46,825 nt of DNA from an uncultured Bacteroidota bacterium (GCA_903839875.1 CAIMDZ010000040.1:1-46825), one strand, 5' to 3'. Shown: positions 25,355 through 33,250, counted from the first letter of the stretch. Program-made: numbers and translations. Notes: a model not told the origin generated them from the sequence alone.

Positions 25355-26139
25355 TTACTGCACAACTACTTTATATGCTGAAGAACCGTTTATATTGGCC
25401 AGGTGCACAAAATACAAGCCTGTTCCCTGTTTCCCGAGATCAACTTTTAATGTACCCTTGATTTCAGTAGTGTAGACTACACGACCGGTCATATCAGTTA
25501 TTTCAACCTTTGTTGAAATGGCTGGCAGGTCAATTGTAAACTCGCCCCGGCATGGGTTTGGATAAACAGATGCGGTGACACCGCTACCGGTGCTGCCAAC
25601 CGCGGCAGTATGCAGGTGCGTGATTCGGACGCTGTCCATAACCACATCTACAAGTGGCTTATCATTGGCGGAGTTTGTGGCGACAGTGCTGATGGTTTGC
25701 ACAACTGTATAATTAGTGGTAGTCATTCCGAAAACGGTATAACTACCGTTGAGCCAGGTATTATTGGCCACGTTTATGTAGAACTGGCTACCATTGGTAT
25801 TAGCTCCCGAGTTGGCCATAGCAATAGCGCCGGGAATATTTTTCAATGATGTATCAAATTCATCAGGCGTGGTATAGCCGGCCCCCCCAGCCCGGTACCC
25901 AGCGGATCGCCACCCTGAATCATAAACCCGGCAATCACCCGGTGAAATATAAGTCCGTCATAAAATTTATGCGATACCCTGGCTATCATACTGTCTACAG
26001 TCCTTGGGGTCTTTGTATCAGTGAGTGTAGTTTTGAACGTGCCCTTTGTGGTATAAAAGGTCACTACCGTCTGTGCGCCTGCATTATAAAAACATAAAAT
26101 ACACAATGCCATCAGGCAAATTTTGTGGCAATTTTTCAT
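25355..26139 (-). CDS. secreted cyclophilin-type peptidyl-prolyl isomerase with T9SS tail (frameshifted)
   Basis: Two overlapping frames make one protein. The first (25843-26139) has a signal peptide (ends YNAGAQ) and the cyclophilin start with [19 protein letters not shown]. The second (read from about 25890 to 25355) continues [20 protein letters not shown], then [19 protein letters not shown] and FGMTTT, and ends in a type A sorting domain ([14 protein letters not shown] ... [20 protein letters not shown]). They join if one G is added to a 7-G run (C run at 25882-25888 on the plus strand). Cyclophilins isomerise Xaa-Pro bonds and help proteins fold; this one would act outside the outer membrane. 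The break may be a sequence error or a slippage-prone tract. Confidence 0.8.
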
Positions 26140-26462
26140 AACGTTTAGTTTTATTGTATAACAAAGTACGGAAGTTTAGATTAATGGCATAATTTAATAT
26201 TTGGCTAAATGGTTCGGGTGAGGCATGTTGCTGTTGTTTTGTCATAAGACATAGTTACCAACAATCATTGCCCTCCGGAAATGATCGCGACCTTGTTCCG
26301 GTATGGGCCGCAAGTTTCTTTAGTTCGAATTAATGTCTGAGTGGTATTAAAGGCAAACTATCTGATTTTTTAATTGGAAAACAGTGGTGACGGCGAACTT
26401 TAAATCCAACAAAAAAGCCCCTGAAAAAATCAGGGGCTAAGAAAATATACTATGAATATCTG
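26140..26462. other. gene-free stretch between the cyclophilin and small basic protein genes
   Basis: Nothing coding was seen. It contains the terminator at 26416-26438. On the minus strand TACTTTG at about 26165-26171 is one base short of a -7 box for the cyclophilin gene. Confidence 0.45.
26416..26438 (-). terminator. rho-independent terminator of the 89-residue protein gene
   Basis: Arms AGCCCCTGA / TCAGGGGCT with a T-rich loop; on the minus strand followed by six T. It lies 24 bases past the stop at 26463. Confidence 0.85.
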
Positions 26463-26732
26463 CTACAAGTAACTATCATGCGAACGGTCATGTTTATGTT
26501 CATATTCCTTGCGTTCGGTCTTATAGGCTTTCTTCTTTGCTTTGTAATATTTGCGGTCTGCGGCACGCTGGTTATCATGCCACATTTTCTTATGGATCTT
26601 GCTGTCTTTTTTATCTGATTTCCAGTCTTTCTTCCAGGCTTTATAGCAGTGATAATTCTGCGCATCTGAGCATTGTGCAATGCCCAAAATGATAATAGAT
26701 AAAAATGTAATAAACAGGAATTTTTTCATCAT
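26463..26732 (-). CDS. small secreted lysine-rich protein, unknown function
   Basis: 89 residues. The N-terminus MMKKFLFITFLSIIILGIAQ is a signal peptide, followed by CSDAQ. Either cleavage falls after Ala at DAQ, or the Cys at 21 is lipidated, though GIAQC is a poor lipobox. The mature part is very hydrophilic: many Lys, Arg, His and Tyr (KKDWKSDKKDSKIHKKMW, AKKKAYKTERKEYEHKHD) and no hydrophobic core, so it may be disordered or helical. A frame shifted by one base overlaps it (26450-26680) but has no signal peptide. It has its own terminator. I do not recognise the family. Confidence 0.65.
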   Translation of the reverse strand: MMKKFLFITFLSIIILGIAQCSDAQNYHCYKAWKKDWKSDKKDSKIHKKMWHDNQRAADRKYYKAKKKAYKTERKEYEHKHDRSHDSYL

Positions 26733-26906
26733 TTTTATTTTTATGAAGGCAAGATAAAAAAATATTTACGAACCTCATAGAAAATTTATAAGAATGCGGA
26801 ATTAGGGTGGACATCATAAGAATTGTCAGTAATCAGCTGGTGATAATTATAAAATTTAAGAACTGAAGACCTGTTCAAAGTTTGCAATTCTTATCAGGAA
26901 CGGGTT

Positions 26907-27479
26907 TCACTTACGTATCTTATTCCTTATCCTGCTCAGTGTTTCAAGGGTTAGCCCAAGGTAAGATGCAATATATTTTAATGGTACTCTTAGCAACAGA
27001 CTAGGGTATCGTTCAATGAAATAGTTATATCGTTCCTCTGCGGTTTGTTTTCTGAGCAGGTATAGCCGTTCTTCGCTTTTAACAAAATAATTTTCTGTGA
27101 TTACCCTGCCTATAAAATTTAGTTCGGGATATGTTTTATAAAGATGCTGCAATTTGTCGAAATGAACGCGTGCAATAACAGAGGGTTCTAATGTTTCAAC
27201 ATATTGGTATCCGGGCTTCCTTTTATAAAAACTATTGGGAACATGCAAAAAGTGTTTTTCTTCAATGAACAGGGAGCAAACCTCCTCATCACCTTTTATA
27301 TAGTACATACGTACAAGGCCGCTCAATACCAAATACAGATAATCACAGGTATCGCCATCTTTTAGAATCATATAGCGTTTGGGTACTTCAATAATTTCAA
27401 AGTTAAGGTCCAATGCCTGCGTGATCTCATCGTCAAGAGGATGAATGTTACTAATATAGTTGAATAATGTCTGGAGCAT
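26907..27479 (-). CDS. Crp/Fnr-family transcriptional regulator
   Basis: 190 residues: an N-terminal cyclic-nucleotide-binding-like beta-roll (about 25-115, with VPKRYMILKDGDTCDYLYLV and LSGLVRMYY) and a C-terminal winged-helix part whose recognition helix reads LGLTLETLSRIRNKI. The E-x-x-S-R spacing matches the residues that FNR and related proteins use to read TTGA half-sites. The Cys cluster of classical FNR is not evident at the N-terminus, so it probably does not hold that iron-sulphur cluster, and the ligand is unknown. The protein ends soon after the helix, as is common in Bacteroidota members. The gene is divergent from the His/Gly-rich protein gene, and two TTGA-N6-TCAA boxes lie between them, so it may regulate that gene, itself or both. 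Confidence 0.88.
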   Translation of the reverse strand: MLQTLFNYISNIHPLDDEITQALDLNFEIIEVPKRYMILKDGDTCDYLYLVLSGLVRMYYIKGDEEVCSLFIEEKHFLHVPNSFYKRKPGYQYVETLEPSVIARVHFDKLQHLYKTYPELNFIGRVITENYFVKSEERLYLLRKQTAEERYNYFIERYPSLLLRVPLKYIASYLGLTLETLSRIRNKIRK

Positions 27480-27645
27480 AGTAATCTATTACTAAGTATA
27501 AACAAATTATATTATCTGCTGTTAAAGGATGAACTCTAATGTACAAATAACTATTTGAAAATGAATTTTTTAATGTTAGAATATGATTAGAAAATTTTCC
27601 GGTGAAACATTGTAAACCCTATAAACGTTGAATTATATAGTGTAT

Positions 27646-27659
27646 TTGACATTTATCAA
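27646..27659 (+). promoter_or_regulatory. FNR/Crp-like operator, box 1
   Basis: TTGACATTTATCAA: the FNR consensus TTGAT-N4-ATCAA with a single mismatch. Its centre is 38 bases from that of box 2, and about 80 bases before the predicted transcript start. Confidence 0.55.
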
Positions 27660-27683
27660 AAAAATGGACCGTTGCCTGATAAT

Positions 27684-27697
27684 TTGATTTTTATCAA
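27684..27697 (+). promoter_or_regulatory. FNR/Crp-like operator, box 2 (perfect)
   Basis: TTGATTTTTATCAA is a perfect TTGAT-N4-ATCAA dyad. Its centre lies about 43 bases before the transcript start predicted from the -7 box at 27720, the position of class II activator sites. Confidence 0.65.
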
Positions 27698-27719
27698 AGA
27701 ATACTTGCTGACGAGATAA

Positions 27720-27727
27720 TAGGTTTG
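27720..27727 (+). promoter_or_regulatory. -7 promoter box of the His/Gly-rich protein gene
   Basis: TAGGTTTG fits TAnnTTTG. A TTG lies 15 bases upstream (27705-27707), close to but not at the expected -33 spacing. It would give a leader of about 130 bases before the ATG at 27865. Confidence 0.5.
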
Positions 27728-27864
27728 CATCAGTATATAAGTGAAGATGACAAAATATTTAGCAGCTTCTATTTTTTTAAAAAATTATTATTCTCAGTTC
27801 TTTGTATTTTATATAATAAAACATATTTTTAATCACTTTTTAAACTATTCTAAAACACATAGTT

Positions 27865-28602
27865 ATGAAAAAAAGTATTTCCATTATTACATCTGTCTTC
27901 TTGTTTTTGTGCCAGGCACATGGTCAGTTATCGCTCTCAGGGCTTCCCCAGATCCAACCTCAAATCAAAGAATATTCAGCCTATAACTTTTCCCATCTTG
28001 ACCCTGGATACTCAGAAATGCAAATCAGCTTAGCCAGCCATGGATCTATGAAAGAAGATCAATTAAATAACCTGGTTCTTTCGGAAGCTGACAAGAGTGA
28101 ATTTCAGCAATCCTTCACCAGGTATAAGTCGGGTGGCGGTGGACAAAAAGTAAAAGCAGGCCCATTGATGGCAGCAGTAGGCATTGTTGGTATGATCGCT
28201 GGGTTAGTCGGGATGAGCCAGGTGGGTGGCGTTGATGAAAATAATACTTTAACTCCCCCTAAGTTAAGCCACAACGATTGGAAAACGTATAATACCTATA
28301 GTAACGTGGCCGTTGCGGGCGCAGCTTTGTTTACTGTGGGGCTTGTGGTGTGTATTGCAGAAGGCGATATGAATCATAGTAATACCCGAATGGAACGCGG
28401 ACCTTCATTTTATGGAAGTAGCGGTCCATGGTGGTTTGGATTCTTCGGGCATTCACACCATCATTATGGTGGGCATCACCATGGAGGCGGTGGGCACTAT
28501 CGCGGAGGTGGCGGACATTTTCACAGTGGTGGCGGGCATCGCGGTGGTGGCGGGCATCATGGTGGCGGACATTCCTTTCATTTAAAATTAGGCAAACACT
28601 AA
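27865..28602 (+). CDS. secreted protein with His/Gly-rich tail, unknown function
   Basis: 245 residues. Signal peptide of about 20 residues (MKKSISIITSVFLFLCQAHG). The middle has two hydrophobic segments, about 98-121 (GPLMAAVGIVGMIAGLVGM) and 146-166 (NVAVAGAALFTVGLVVCIA), probably membrane spans. The C-terminal 51 residues hold 16 His in Gly-rich surroundings, with units such as HHHYGGHHHGGGG and GGGHRGGGGHHGGGH. Such tails bind Ni, Zn, Cu or Co in metal chaperones and stores, so metal binding is a reasonable guess, but no known family was recognised. Start choice: this ATG leaves a clean signal peptide. Its upstream region carries two FNR-like boxes, and a strong hairpin follows. Confidence 0.75.
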   Translation: MKKSISIITSVFLFLCQAHGQLSLSGLPQIQPQIKEYSAYNFSHLDPGYSEMQISLASHGSMKEDQLNNLVLSEADKSEFQQSFTRYKSGGGGQKVKAGPLMAAVGIVGMIAGLVGMSQVGGVDENNTLTPPKLSHNDWKTYNTYSNVAVAGAALFTVGLVVCIAEGDMNHSNTRMERGPSFYGSSGPWWFGFFGHSHHHYGGHHHGGGGHYRGGGGHFHSGGGHRGGGGHHGGGHSFHLKLGKH

Positions 28603-28617
28603 GGCATTGAGCTTAGC

Positions 28618-28650
28618 AGATGTGCCACACCTCCGAGGTGTGGCACATCT
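28618..28650. terminator. perfect 16-bp inverted repeat, bidirectional terminator
   Basis: Arms AGATGTGCCACACCTC and GAGGTGTGGCACATCT flank a single central base. It sits between two convergent genes (stops at 28602 plus and 28701 minus) and can serve both. There is no long T run on either side. Confidence 0.7.
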
Positions 28651-28700
28651 ATCTATACAAATAAACATACCTGAAATGGAATTTTACATTATTTTTTGAT

Positions 28701-29303
28701 TTACAGAAATGCCAATCCCACTTGAACCAGCCCAATCAGGAAGCCCAAAACAGCAGCCACAACCTCCAGGAACCAGAATTCCTTTTTCATTACGGCCTGC
28801 AGTATTTCTTCCAGCTTATCAGAGGAAAAATTGGTCACCTTATCTGTTACTATCTTTTCAATGTCTAATTTTTTGCCCAGGGAATCGGTGTATTGACTGA
28901 TGATCTCAGGCAGCAGCAGTTCTATTTCTTCCATCATGCCTTCCTTTATTTTCGTCATTGTCCCTTCACCCACAAACATGGAAATAACAGGTAATTTTTC
29001 TTTTAACTTAACATGGAGAAAAGTATCAATGTGCTTTTCGATGGTTGGGTTCAGATCTTTTAATTGCTGCGGGTCTTTGAGCATGCCTGCTATCTCATCA
29101 AAGTGTATCAGCTCTTTGGCAACGATCGCTCCCAGTTTTTCTGCTACTTGTTTCTGTCGTTTCGGGAAAACACCCTGGATGGTTATTCCTAAAAAGCGCA
29201 CGGGGTTCCTCGGGTGAAAAAGCATTTTGATAGCCACCCATGTGGTAACCCATCCTATAAAAGCCGAAATCAGCGGCTGCAACCAGAACATTATATTATT
29301 CAT
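28701..29303 (-). CDS. DUF445 family membrane protein
   Basis: About 200 residues. An N-terminal hydrophobic segment (MFWLQPLISAFIGWVTTWVA) is followed by the family hallmark IKMLFHPRNPVRFLGI and QGVFPKRQKQVAEKLG. A long helical region follows (KDPQQLKDLNPTIEKHID ...), and there is a C-terminal hydrophobic segment (VVAAVLGFLIGLVQVGLAF). This is the short YheB/DUF445 form; the function of the family is not established. The ATG at 29303 overlaps the end of the SGNH-like gene by 8 bases, suggesting coupled translation. A TTG two codons earlier is possible. It is the last gene of the MBOAT operon. Confidence 0.8.
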   Translation of the reverse strand: MNNIMFWLQPLISAFIGWVTTWVAIKMLFHPRNPVRFLGITIQGVFPKRQKQVAEKLGAIVAKELIHFDEIAGMLKDPQQLKDLNPTIEKHIDTFLHVKLKEKLPVISMFVGEGTMTKIKEGMMEEIELLLPEIISQYTDSLGKKLDIEKIVTDKVTNFSSDKLEEILQAVMKKEFWFLEVVAAVLGFLIGLVQVGLAFL

Positions 29304-30204
29304 GAACAATCTTAACTAAATCGTGTGCAAAGGTATCGGAAAAAAGGGAGGCTCCGGCATAATTGAGATGAGTGAAATTGTGAAAATTTCCCTTTGTTTC
29401 GCAAAGAGATAGTGATGTATAATCAAGGTAGTATATGTTTTTAGCTGTTAAAGATTTGTATTTTCCTTTTATCATTTCCCCATTCCTGATCAGTGCATAA
29501 CCCTCACGATAAACAGGTGGAATGATCAAAACTACTTTTATTCCTTTTCCTGTTATTTCCTGCAGGGTAGTTTTAAATTCATCATACACACTTTCATCAT
29601 ACCGTGCATCAAATGGCTTGATGGTATCGCTTTGCTCCCATTGTGCAGGCATTGGTTCATAACCTCGGAAGCTATCAGTTTTATGCGCTGCGAGCATGAG
29701 GTCTGTATAGAATGCCTTGTTCAGCAAGGTGAGTTTGTAGCCTGGCATATACCGTGCACGGAAGGCTTTCCAGTATTCCAGTTCTTTCAAAGAATTGTAA
29801 ACATTGTTGTTACCCAGGTAGGCCCAGAAAAGGTCGGGGCGGGTAATCAGTTTATTCCGGCCCAGATTATCGAAGTCGCAGGCGATGACAATACATTTGC
29901 ATTTCTTTTCGTAAGAAAGGTACTCTTTAATAAGGCCGTTGTACTGAACAAAGAACATACCCGGCCAGCCCATGTTGAAAGTGGTCATCCCGGTAACGCT
30001 ATCTATGACAGATGGGTCGAACTGATGGTAGGCTACCGAGCTGCCGAATATCATTATCTCCGCATCTGTTTTATGCGTAAGCATGTTGGTGAATTTATTG
30101 GTTACTCTTTTGCGGTAACTATAGTCAATAGCAAATTGAACACTGCAGATAAGCGCTGTCACCAGCACAAAGAACAATAATATTTGTTTGCTATTTTTTC
30201 TCAT
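29296..30204 (-). CDS. SGNH-like membrane-anchored protein, MBOAT partner
   Basis: 302 residues with an N-terminal membrane anchor (about 8-27, ILLFFVLVTALICSVQFAI). The next part has IMIFGSSVAYHQFDPSVID, resembling SGNH hydrolase block I with Ser55/Ser56. Near the end FHNFTHLNYAGASLFSD provides a His (279) in the position of the SGNH catalytic His. The order MBOAT then SGNH/DltD/AlgJ-like protein is usual in polysaccharide or teichoic acid O-acylation systems, where the membrane protein passes an acyl group outward and the partner transfers it. Six bases separate it from the MBOAT stop, and it overlaps the DUF445 gene. Activity and acceptor are inferred. Confidence 0.65.
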   Translation of the reverse strand: MRKNSKQILLFFVLVTALICSVQFAIDYSYRKRVTNKFTNMLTHKTDAEIMIFGSSVAYHQFDPSVIDSVTGMTTFNMGWPGMFFVQYNGLIKEYLSYEKKCKCIVIACDFDNLGRNKLITRPDLFWAYLGNNNVYNSLKELEYWKAFRARYMPGYKLTLLNKAFYTDLMLAAHKTDSFRGYEPMPAQWEQSDTIKPFDARYDESVYDEFKTTLQEITGKGIKVVLIIPPVYREGYALIRNGEMIKGKYKSLTAKNIYYLDYTSLSLCETKGNFHNFTHLNYAGASLFSDTFAHDLVKIVHE

Positions 30205-30210
30205 CCGGCG

Positions 30211-31689
30211 CTAAAATTGAAAGTAAATAAATTCACTGTTTTCATAAACACCCAAGAGTAAAATGGCCAGTATTAAAAATGAGTAGAAGCTCCATCTTAC
30301 CAGGATGGGTTTACTCTGTACAATATTTATTGCCGGTCCATCCTTGGTTTTGCGTTGCACATATTCCAGGAACAGGATGAGTATAATACCCGTAATTGCA
30401 TTAAATGTGCCTGTGATTGTATCATTACCCCCTATGGCGGTAAGCACAGATTTTACCCCATGCATTGATAGTACCTGACTCCACCCGGTATGAAGATGCG
30501 TGCTTACATAAAGGGCGTCATGCAGGCTGGAAGAAATGAAAAATATCCATGCAAAGCTTACCAGGAAAAAAGTAATAAACGTGGATAAGGCATTGTTGAG
30601 TGATGAAGACTCTTTAATGCCAATAGAATGCATCAGCGAAACCCGTGTTTTCTTTGTCGCCAGTCCGAAAATAAGGTAGAAGGCATGCAGTGCACCCCAT
30701 ACAATATATGTCCAGTTAGCGCCATGCCATAAACCGCTCAAAAGAAACACAATAGCCAGATTCAGGTACAACCGTTGAACAGAAACCCTGTTGCCGCCAA
30801 GCGGGATGTACAGATAGTCTTTGAACCATGTGGATAATGAAATATGCCATCTGGTCCAGAATTCAGAAATGGATTTTGCAAAGTAGGGCCGGTTAAAGTT
30901 TCTCATCAGGTTAAACCCCATAACTCTCGCAGCGCCAATGGCGATATCTGAATAACCTGAAAAATCACAGTAAATCTGGAAGGCAAAAAACAGAGTACCT
31001 ATGGTAAGTGAAACTCCGTTAAAATGTTCGGGGTGCTTATATACTGTTCTTACAATTAACGCCAGGCGGTCGGCAATTACTATCTTTTTGAAGAAACCCC
31101 AGAGCATTTGTTTTAAGCCTTCCCTGCAGTTTTCAAAACTGAAATCGTGATGCTCATAAAACTGGTGTAGCAGGTTTTGTGGTCTTTCTATTGGTCCTGC
31201 CACAAGCTGGGGGTAGAACATCACATACAATGCATAAATACCAAAATGCCGTTCCGCTTTTTGGTTGTTACGATACACTTCTATCGTATAACTCATTGCC
31301 TGAAAGGTATGGAACGATAACCCAATAGGTAAAATAATGGCTAATATTGGCAAGTGGGCAACTGAACCTGAAACTGAAAGCAGATGATTGATGTTTCCGG
31401 TGAAAAAATTGTAATATTTGAATACGGCCAGTACGCCAATGTTAGCCACCAGGCTCATCACCAGGAACCCTTTTCGCCGTCTTCCTTCGGCATTTTCTAT
31501 CATTATTCCGGCTATGTAGTCTATGATAATGGTAAATGCCAGAATCAGGATATATACAGGCACAAAAGCCATATAAAAAATGGAACTGGCAGCCAGCAAA
31601 TGAAACCAGCGGAACTTATACGGCAGCAAAAAATAGATAACGGTAACAACAGGAAAGAACAGTAAAAACTGAAAAGAATTAAAAAGCAT
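30211..31689 (-). CDS. MBOAT family O-acyltransferase (AlgI-like)
   Basis: Polytopic inner-membrane acyltransferase, probably moving acetyl groups across the membrane to an exopolysaccharide. Features: N-terminal MLFNSFQFLLFFPVVTVIYF typical of AlgI-type proteins; SYTIEVYRNNQKAERHFGIY and YPQLVAGPIERPQNLLHQF; WTRWHISLSTWFKDYLYIPL; and the active-site GLWHGANWTYIVWGALHAF with the invariant His (322 from this start). The ATG at 31689 is preferred to the upstream frame start at 31779. The protein then begins where homologues begin, and a -7 box TATATTTG lies at 31715-31722, between the two starts. About 492 residues. First gene of a three-gene operon with the SGNH-like and DUF445 genes. Confidence 0.9.
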   Translation of the reverse strand: MLFNSFQFLLFFPVVTVIYFLLPYKFRWFHLLAASSIFYMAFVPVYILILAFTIIIDYIAGIMIENAEGRRRKGFLVMSLVANIGVLAVFKYYNFFTGNINHLLSVSGSVAHLPILAIILPIGLSFHTFQAMSYTIEVYRNNQKAERHFGIYALYVMFYPQLVAGPIERPQNLLHQFYEHHDFSFENCREGLKQMLWGFFKKIVIADRLALIVRTVYKHPEHFNGVSLTIGTLFFAFQIYCDFSGYSDIAIGAARVMGFNLMRNFNRPYFAKSISEFWTRWHISLSTWFKDYLYIPLGGNRVSVQRLYLNLAIVFLLSGLWHGANWTYIVWGALHAFYLIFGLATKKTRVSLMHSIGIKESSSLNNALSTFITFFLVSFAWIFFISSSLHDALYVSTHLHTGWSQVLSMHGVKSVLTAIGGNDTITGTFNAITGIILILFLEYVQRKTKDGPAINIVQSKPILVRWSFYSFLILAILLLGVYENSEFIYFQF

Positions 31690-31714
31690 GTTACCGTATT
31701 CTTTTGTAGACCTA

Positions 31715-31722
31715 CAAATATA
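31715..31722 (-). promoter_or_regulatory. -7 promoter box of the MBOAT operon
   Basis: Minus strand TATATTTG fits TAnnTTTG. It would start the transcript about 20 bases before the ATG at 31689. Confidence 0.5.
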
Positions 31723-31783
31723 AGTGAAGATGTCAGAATAAATCCTGCAACCTGCCCTGACTGCCGGCAGGCTCCGCACCCGT

Positions 31784-31813
31784 ACTGGTTTAAGTCTGGA
31801 AGATTTAAACCAG
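31784..31813. repeat. dispersed palindromic repeat (copy 2)
   Basis: ACTGGTTTAAGTCTGGAAG and ATTTAAACCAGT; near-perfect inverted arms. Shares this core with 25171-25233 and 46633-46690. Another ACTTAAACCAG follows at about 31820-31830. Confidence 0.65.
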
Positions 31814-31834
31814 TGTAGGGACTTAAACCAGCGC

Positions 31835-32350
31835 CGGGGGGATGGCTCCTAATAGCTATCGGGCTATGGGATTTAATCCGCCACGGCGGATAGTACAGAG
31901 CAACCAAATTATTACGGATTTCATTGTCGCATTTTTACACTTTTTTGTGGATAACTCATATTATAAACGTGGTTGAAATGCTTTACTGTCAGCCTTATTT
32001 CAAATATCCAAATGTCGTATCATTGTCGTATTTTGTCGCATGTGTGACAATGCTTTTTGTGTCCGATGGGGGATGCCTCCCGATAGCTATCGGGCTATGG
32101 GATTTAATCCGCCACGGCGGATAGTACAGAGCAACCAAATTATTACGGATTTCATTGTCGCATTTAAACATTTTTTTGTGGATAACTCATATCATAAATG
32201 TGGTTGAAATGCGTTACTGTCAGCCTTATTACAAATATCCAAATGTCGTATCATTGTCGTACTTTGTCGCAGGTGTGACAAAGTTTTTGTAACTGGTGGG
32301 CAATACCTCCCGATAGCTATCGGGCCTATTGGATTTAATCCGCCGCGGCA
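31835..32350. repeat. 231-bp tandem repeat (2.2 copies) with DnaA-box and TGTCGYA motifs
   Basis: Copies at 31835-32065 and 32066-32296, and a partial third to about 32350. The anchor GATTTAATCCGCC recurs at 31870, 32101 and 32332, exactly 231 apart. Each unit opens with the palindrome CCCGATAGCTATCGGG (two changed bases in copy 1) and ATCCGCCACGGCGGAT. Each full copy also has TGTGGATAA, an exact DnaA-box complement (31946-31954, 32177-32185), and four TGTCGYA heptamers, three of them spaced 11 and 10 bases (32013, 32024, 32034; 32244, 32255, 32265). Confidence 0.85.
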
Positions 32351-33130
32351 GAGTATTAATATGAATGTAATTCATAACTGTAATTGTTTTGTAAAAATTT
32401 ACAGATAAAAAATAATTTGCTGGTTCAGTAACTTATCATTGATTTTCAATCAGTTGTATTTCTATCAATTTCTGGTTTCTTTCCGGTTTCTTCCGGAAGC
32501 GGAAGTGCGACCGGAAGTATGGTTATGCATAATATCTATATTAATATTAAAAATTGGAGCCTTGATACGCATTGTGTGCCCTGCGCGAGAGGGTAGCCGC
32601 AAGGGCAACCCCTACATGCCCGTTGTTATCTGTCCTGCGCGAGTTCGGATGGATACCTACCTATTCGGCAGGCAGGCATGGGTACCGCCCCTACATTCCC
32701 GAAATAATTACAATCAAACCCCGGAATCTCTGATGGTTTCTTTAAACCTACAAATATAAATAAGATATTTGAAATTACAAAATATAACTTATATGATAGT
32801 GCAGTTTTTGGGCTATGATAGAAAGTTTTTTTAGGCTAATAGTTTGATGAGCATATGGTTAGGTATTATGAATTGGGGAAAAAATGGAAGTGGTTAGGAT
32901 GGGTAACATGTCATTGCCCCCGTTAGCGGGCAAAAGCTTTGTCCCTGCATTTCATTTTTAAACCGGATTTCTATTCCATCCTGTTGCGCCTGGCTGCTAA
33001 AAATTAAAAACCCGGCAGTGCTGTTTCATATTTGCAAACTTTTATGCTTACTTATATTTGCAAGTGTGTTTTTTTTACTTTTTATCTGGTTACGTTCTTA
33101 ATGGTTTGTTTTTTGTGGGGTGGGTTTCTT

Positions 33131-33250
33131 GCAATTTTTATTTTTTGAGATTACAGACGACGGGAGAAAATTTCAGCTTCAGTTCATAGATCCCGTTGGT
33201 TCCACTGCCTCAGCACAAGCTCGGCTTTGGAGAGAACCAGCAGGGACAGA
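33131..33250 (-). pseudogene. possible decayed HigB/RelE-type toxin remnant
   Basis: The minus strand gives GSGTNGIYELKLKFS at about 33166-33209. This resembles the conserved L-E-G-T-x-G-I-Y-E-L-R stretch of HigB/gp49-type toxins. It is flanked by stops, and a later frame has KKPTPQKTNH, like the usual KKTQKTP end. No intact frame exists. The resemblance is short and from memory, so this is tentative. Confidence 0.25.

Larger units (their letters stand above)
27480..27864. other. divergent regulatory region between Crp/Fnr gene and His/Gly-rich protein gene
   Basis: An AT-rich spacer of 385 bases with two FNR-like boxes and a -7 box facing the plus-strand gene. A plus-strand frame starting at 27741 overlaps the start of the real gene and has no recognisable features, so it is not called. 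Confidence 0.6.

Noticed and set aside
25042-25461. 139-codon plus-strand frame
   Set aside because: It passes through a dispersed repeat copy and the opposite strand of the cyclophilin gene, and shows no domain or signal peptide.
26450-26680. 76-codon minus-strand frame overlapping the small basic protein
   Set aside because: It lacks a signal peptide and is the one-base-shifted reading of the Lys-rich gene.
27741-27986. 81-codon plus-strand frame upstream of the His/Gly-rich protein
   Set aside because: It overlaps the start of the well-supported gene in another frame and has no recognisable features of its own.
32439-32759. 106-codon plus-strand frame in the repeat-rich stretch
   Set aside because: The translation covers repeat debris (CPAREGSRKGNPYMP and CPARVRMDTY from two related repeat copies) and has no family resemblance.
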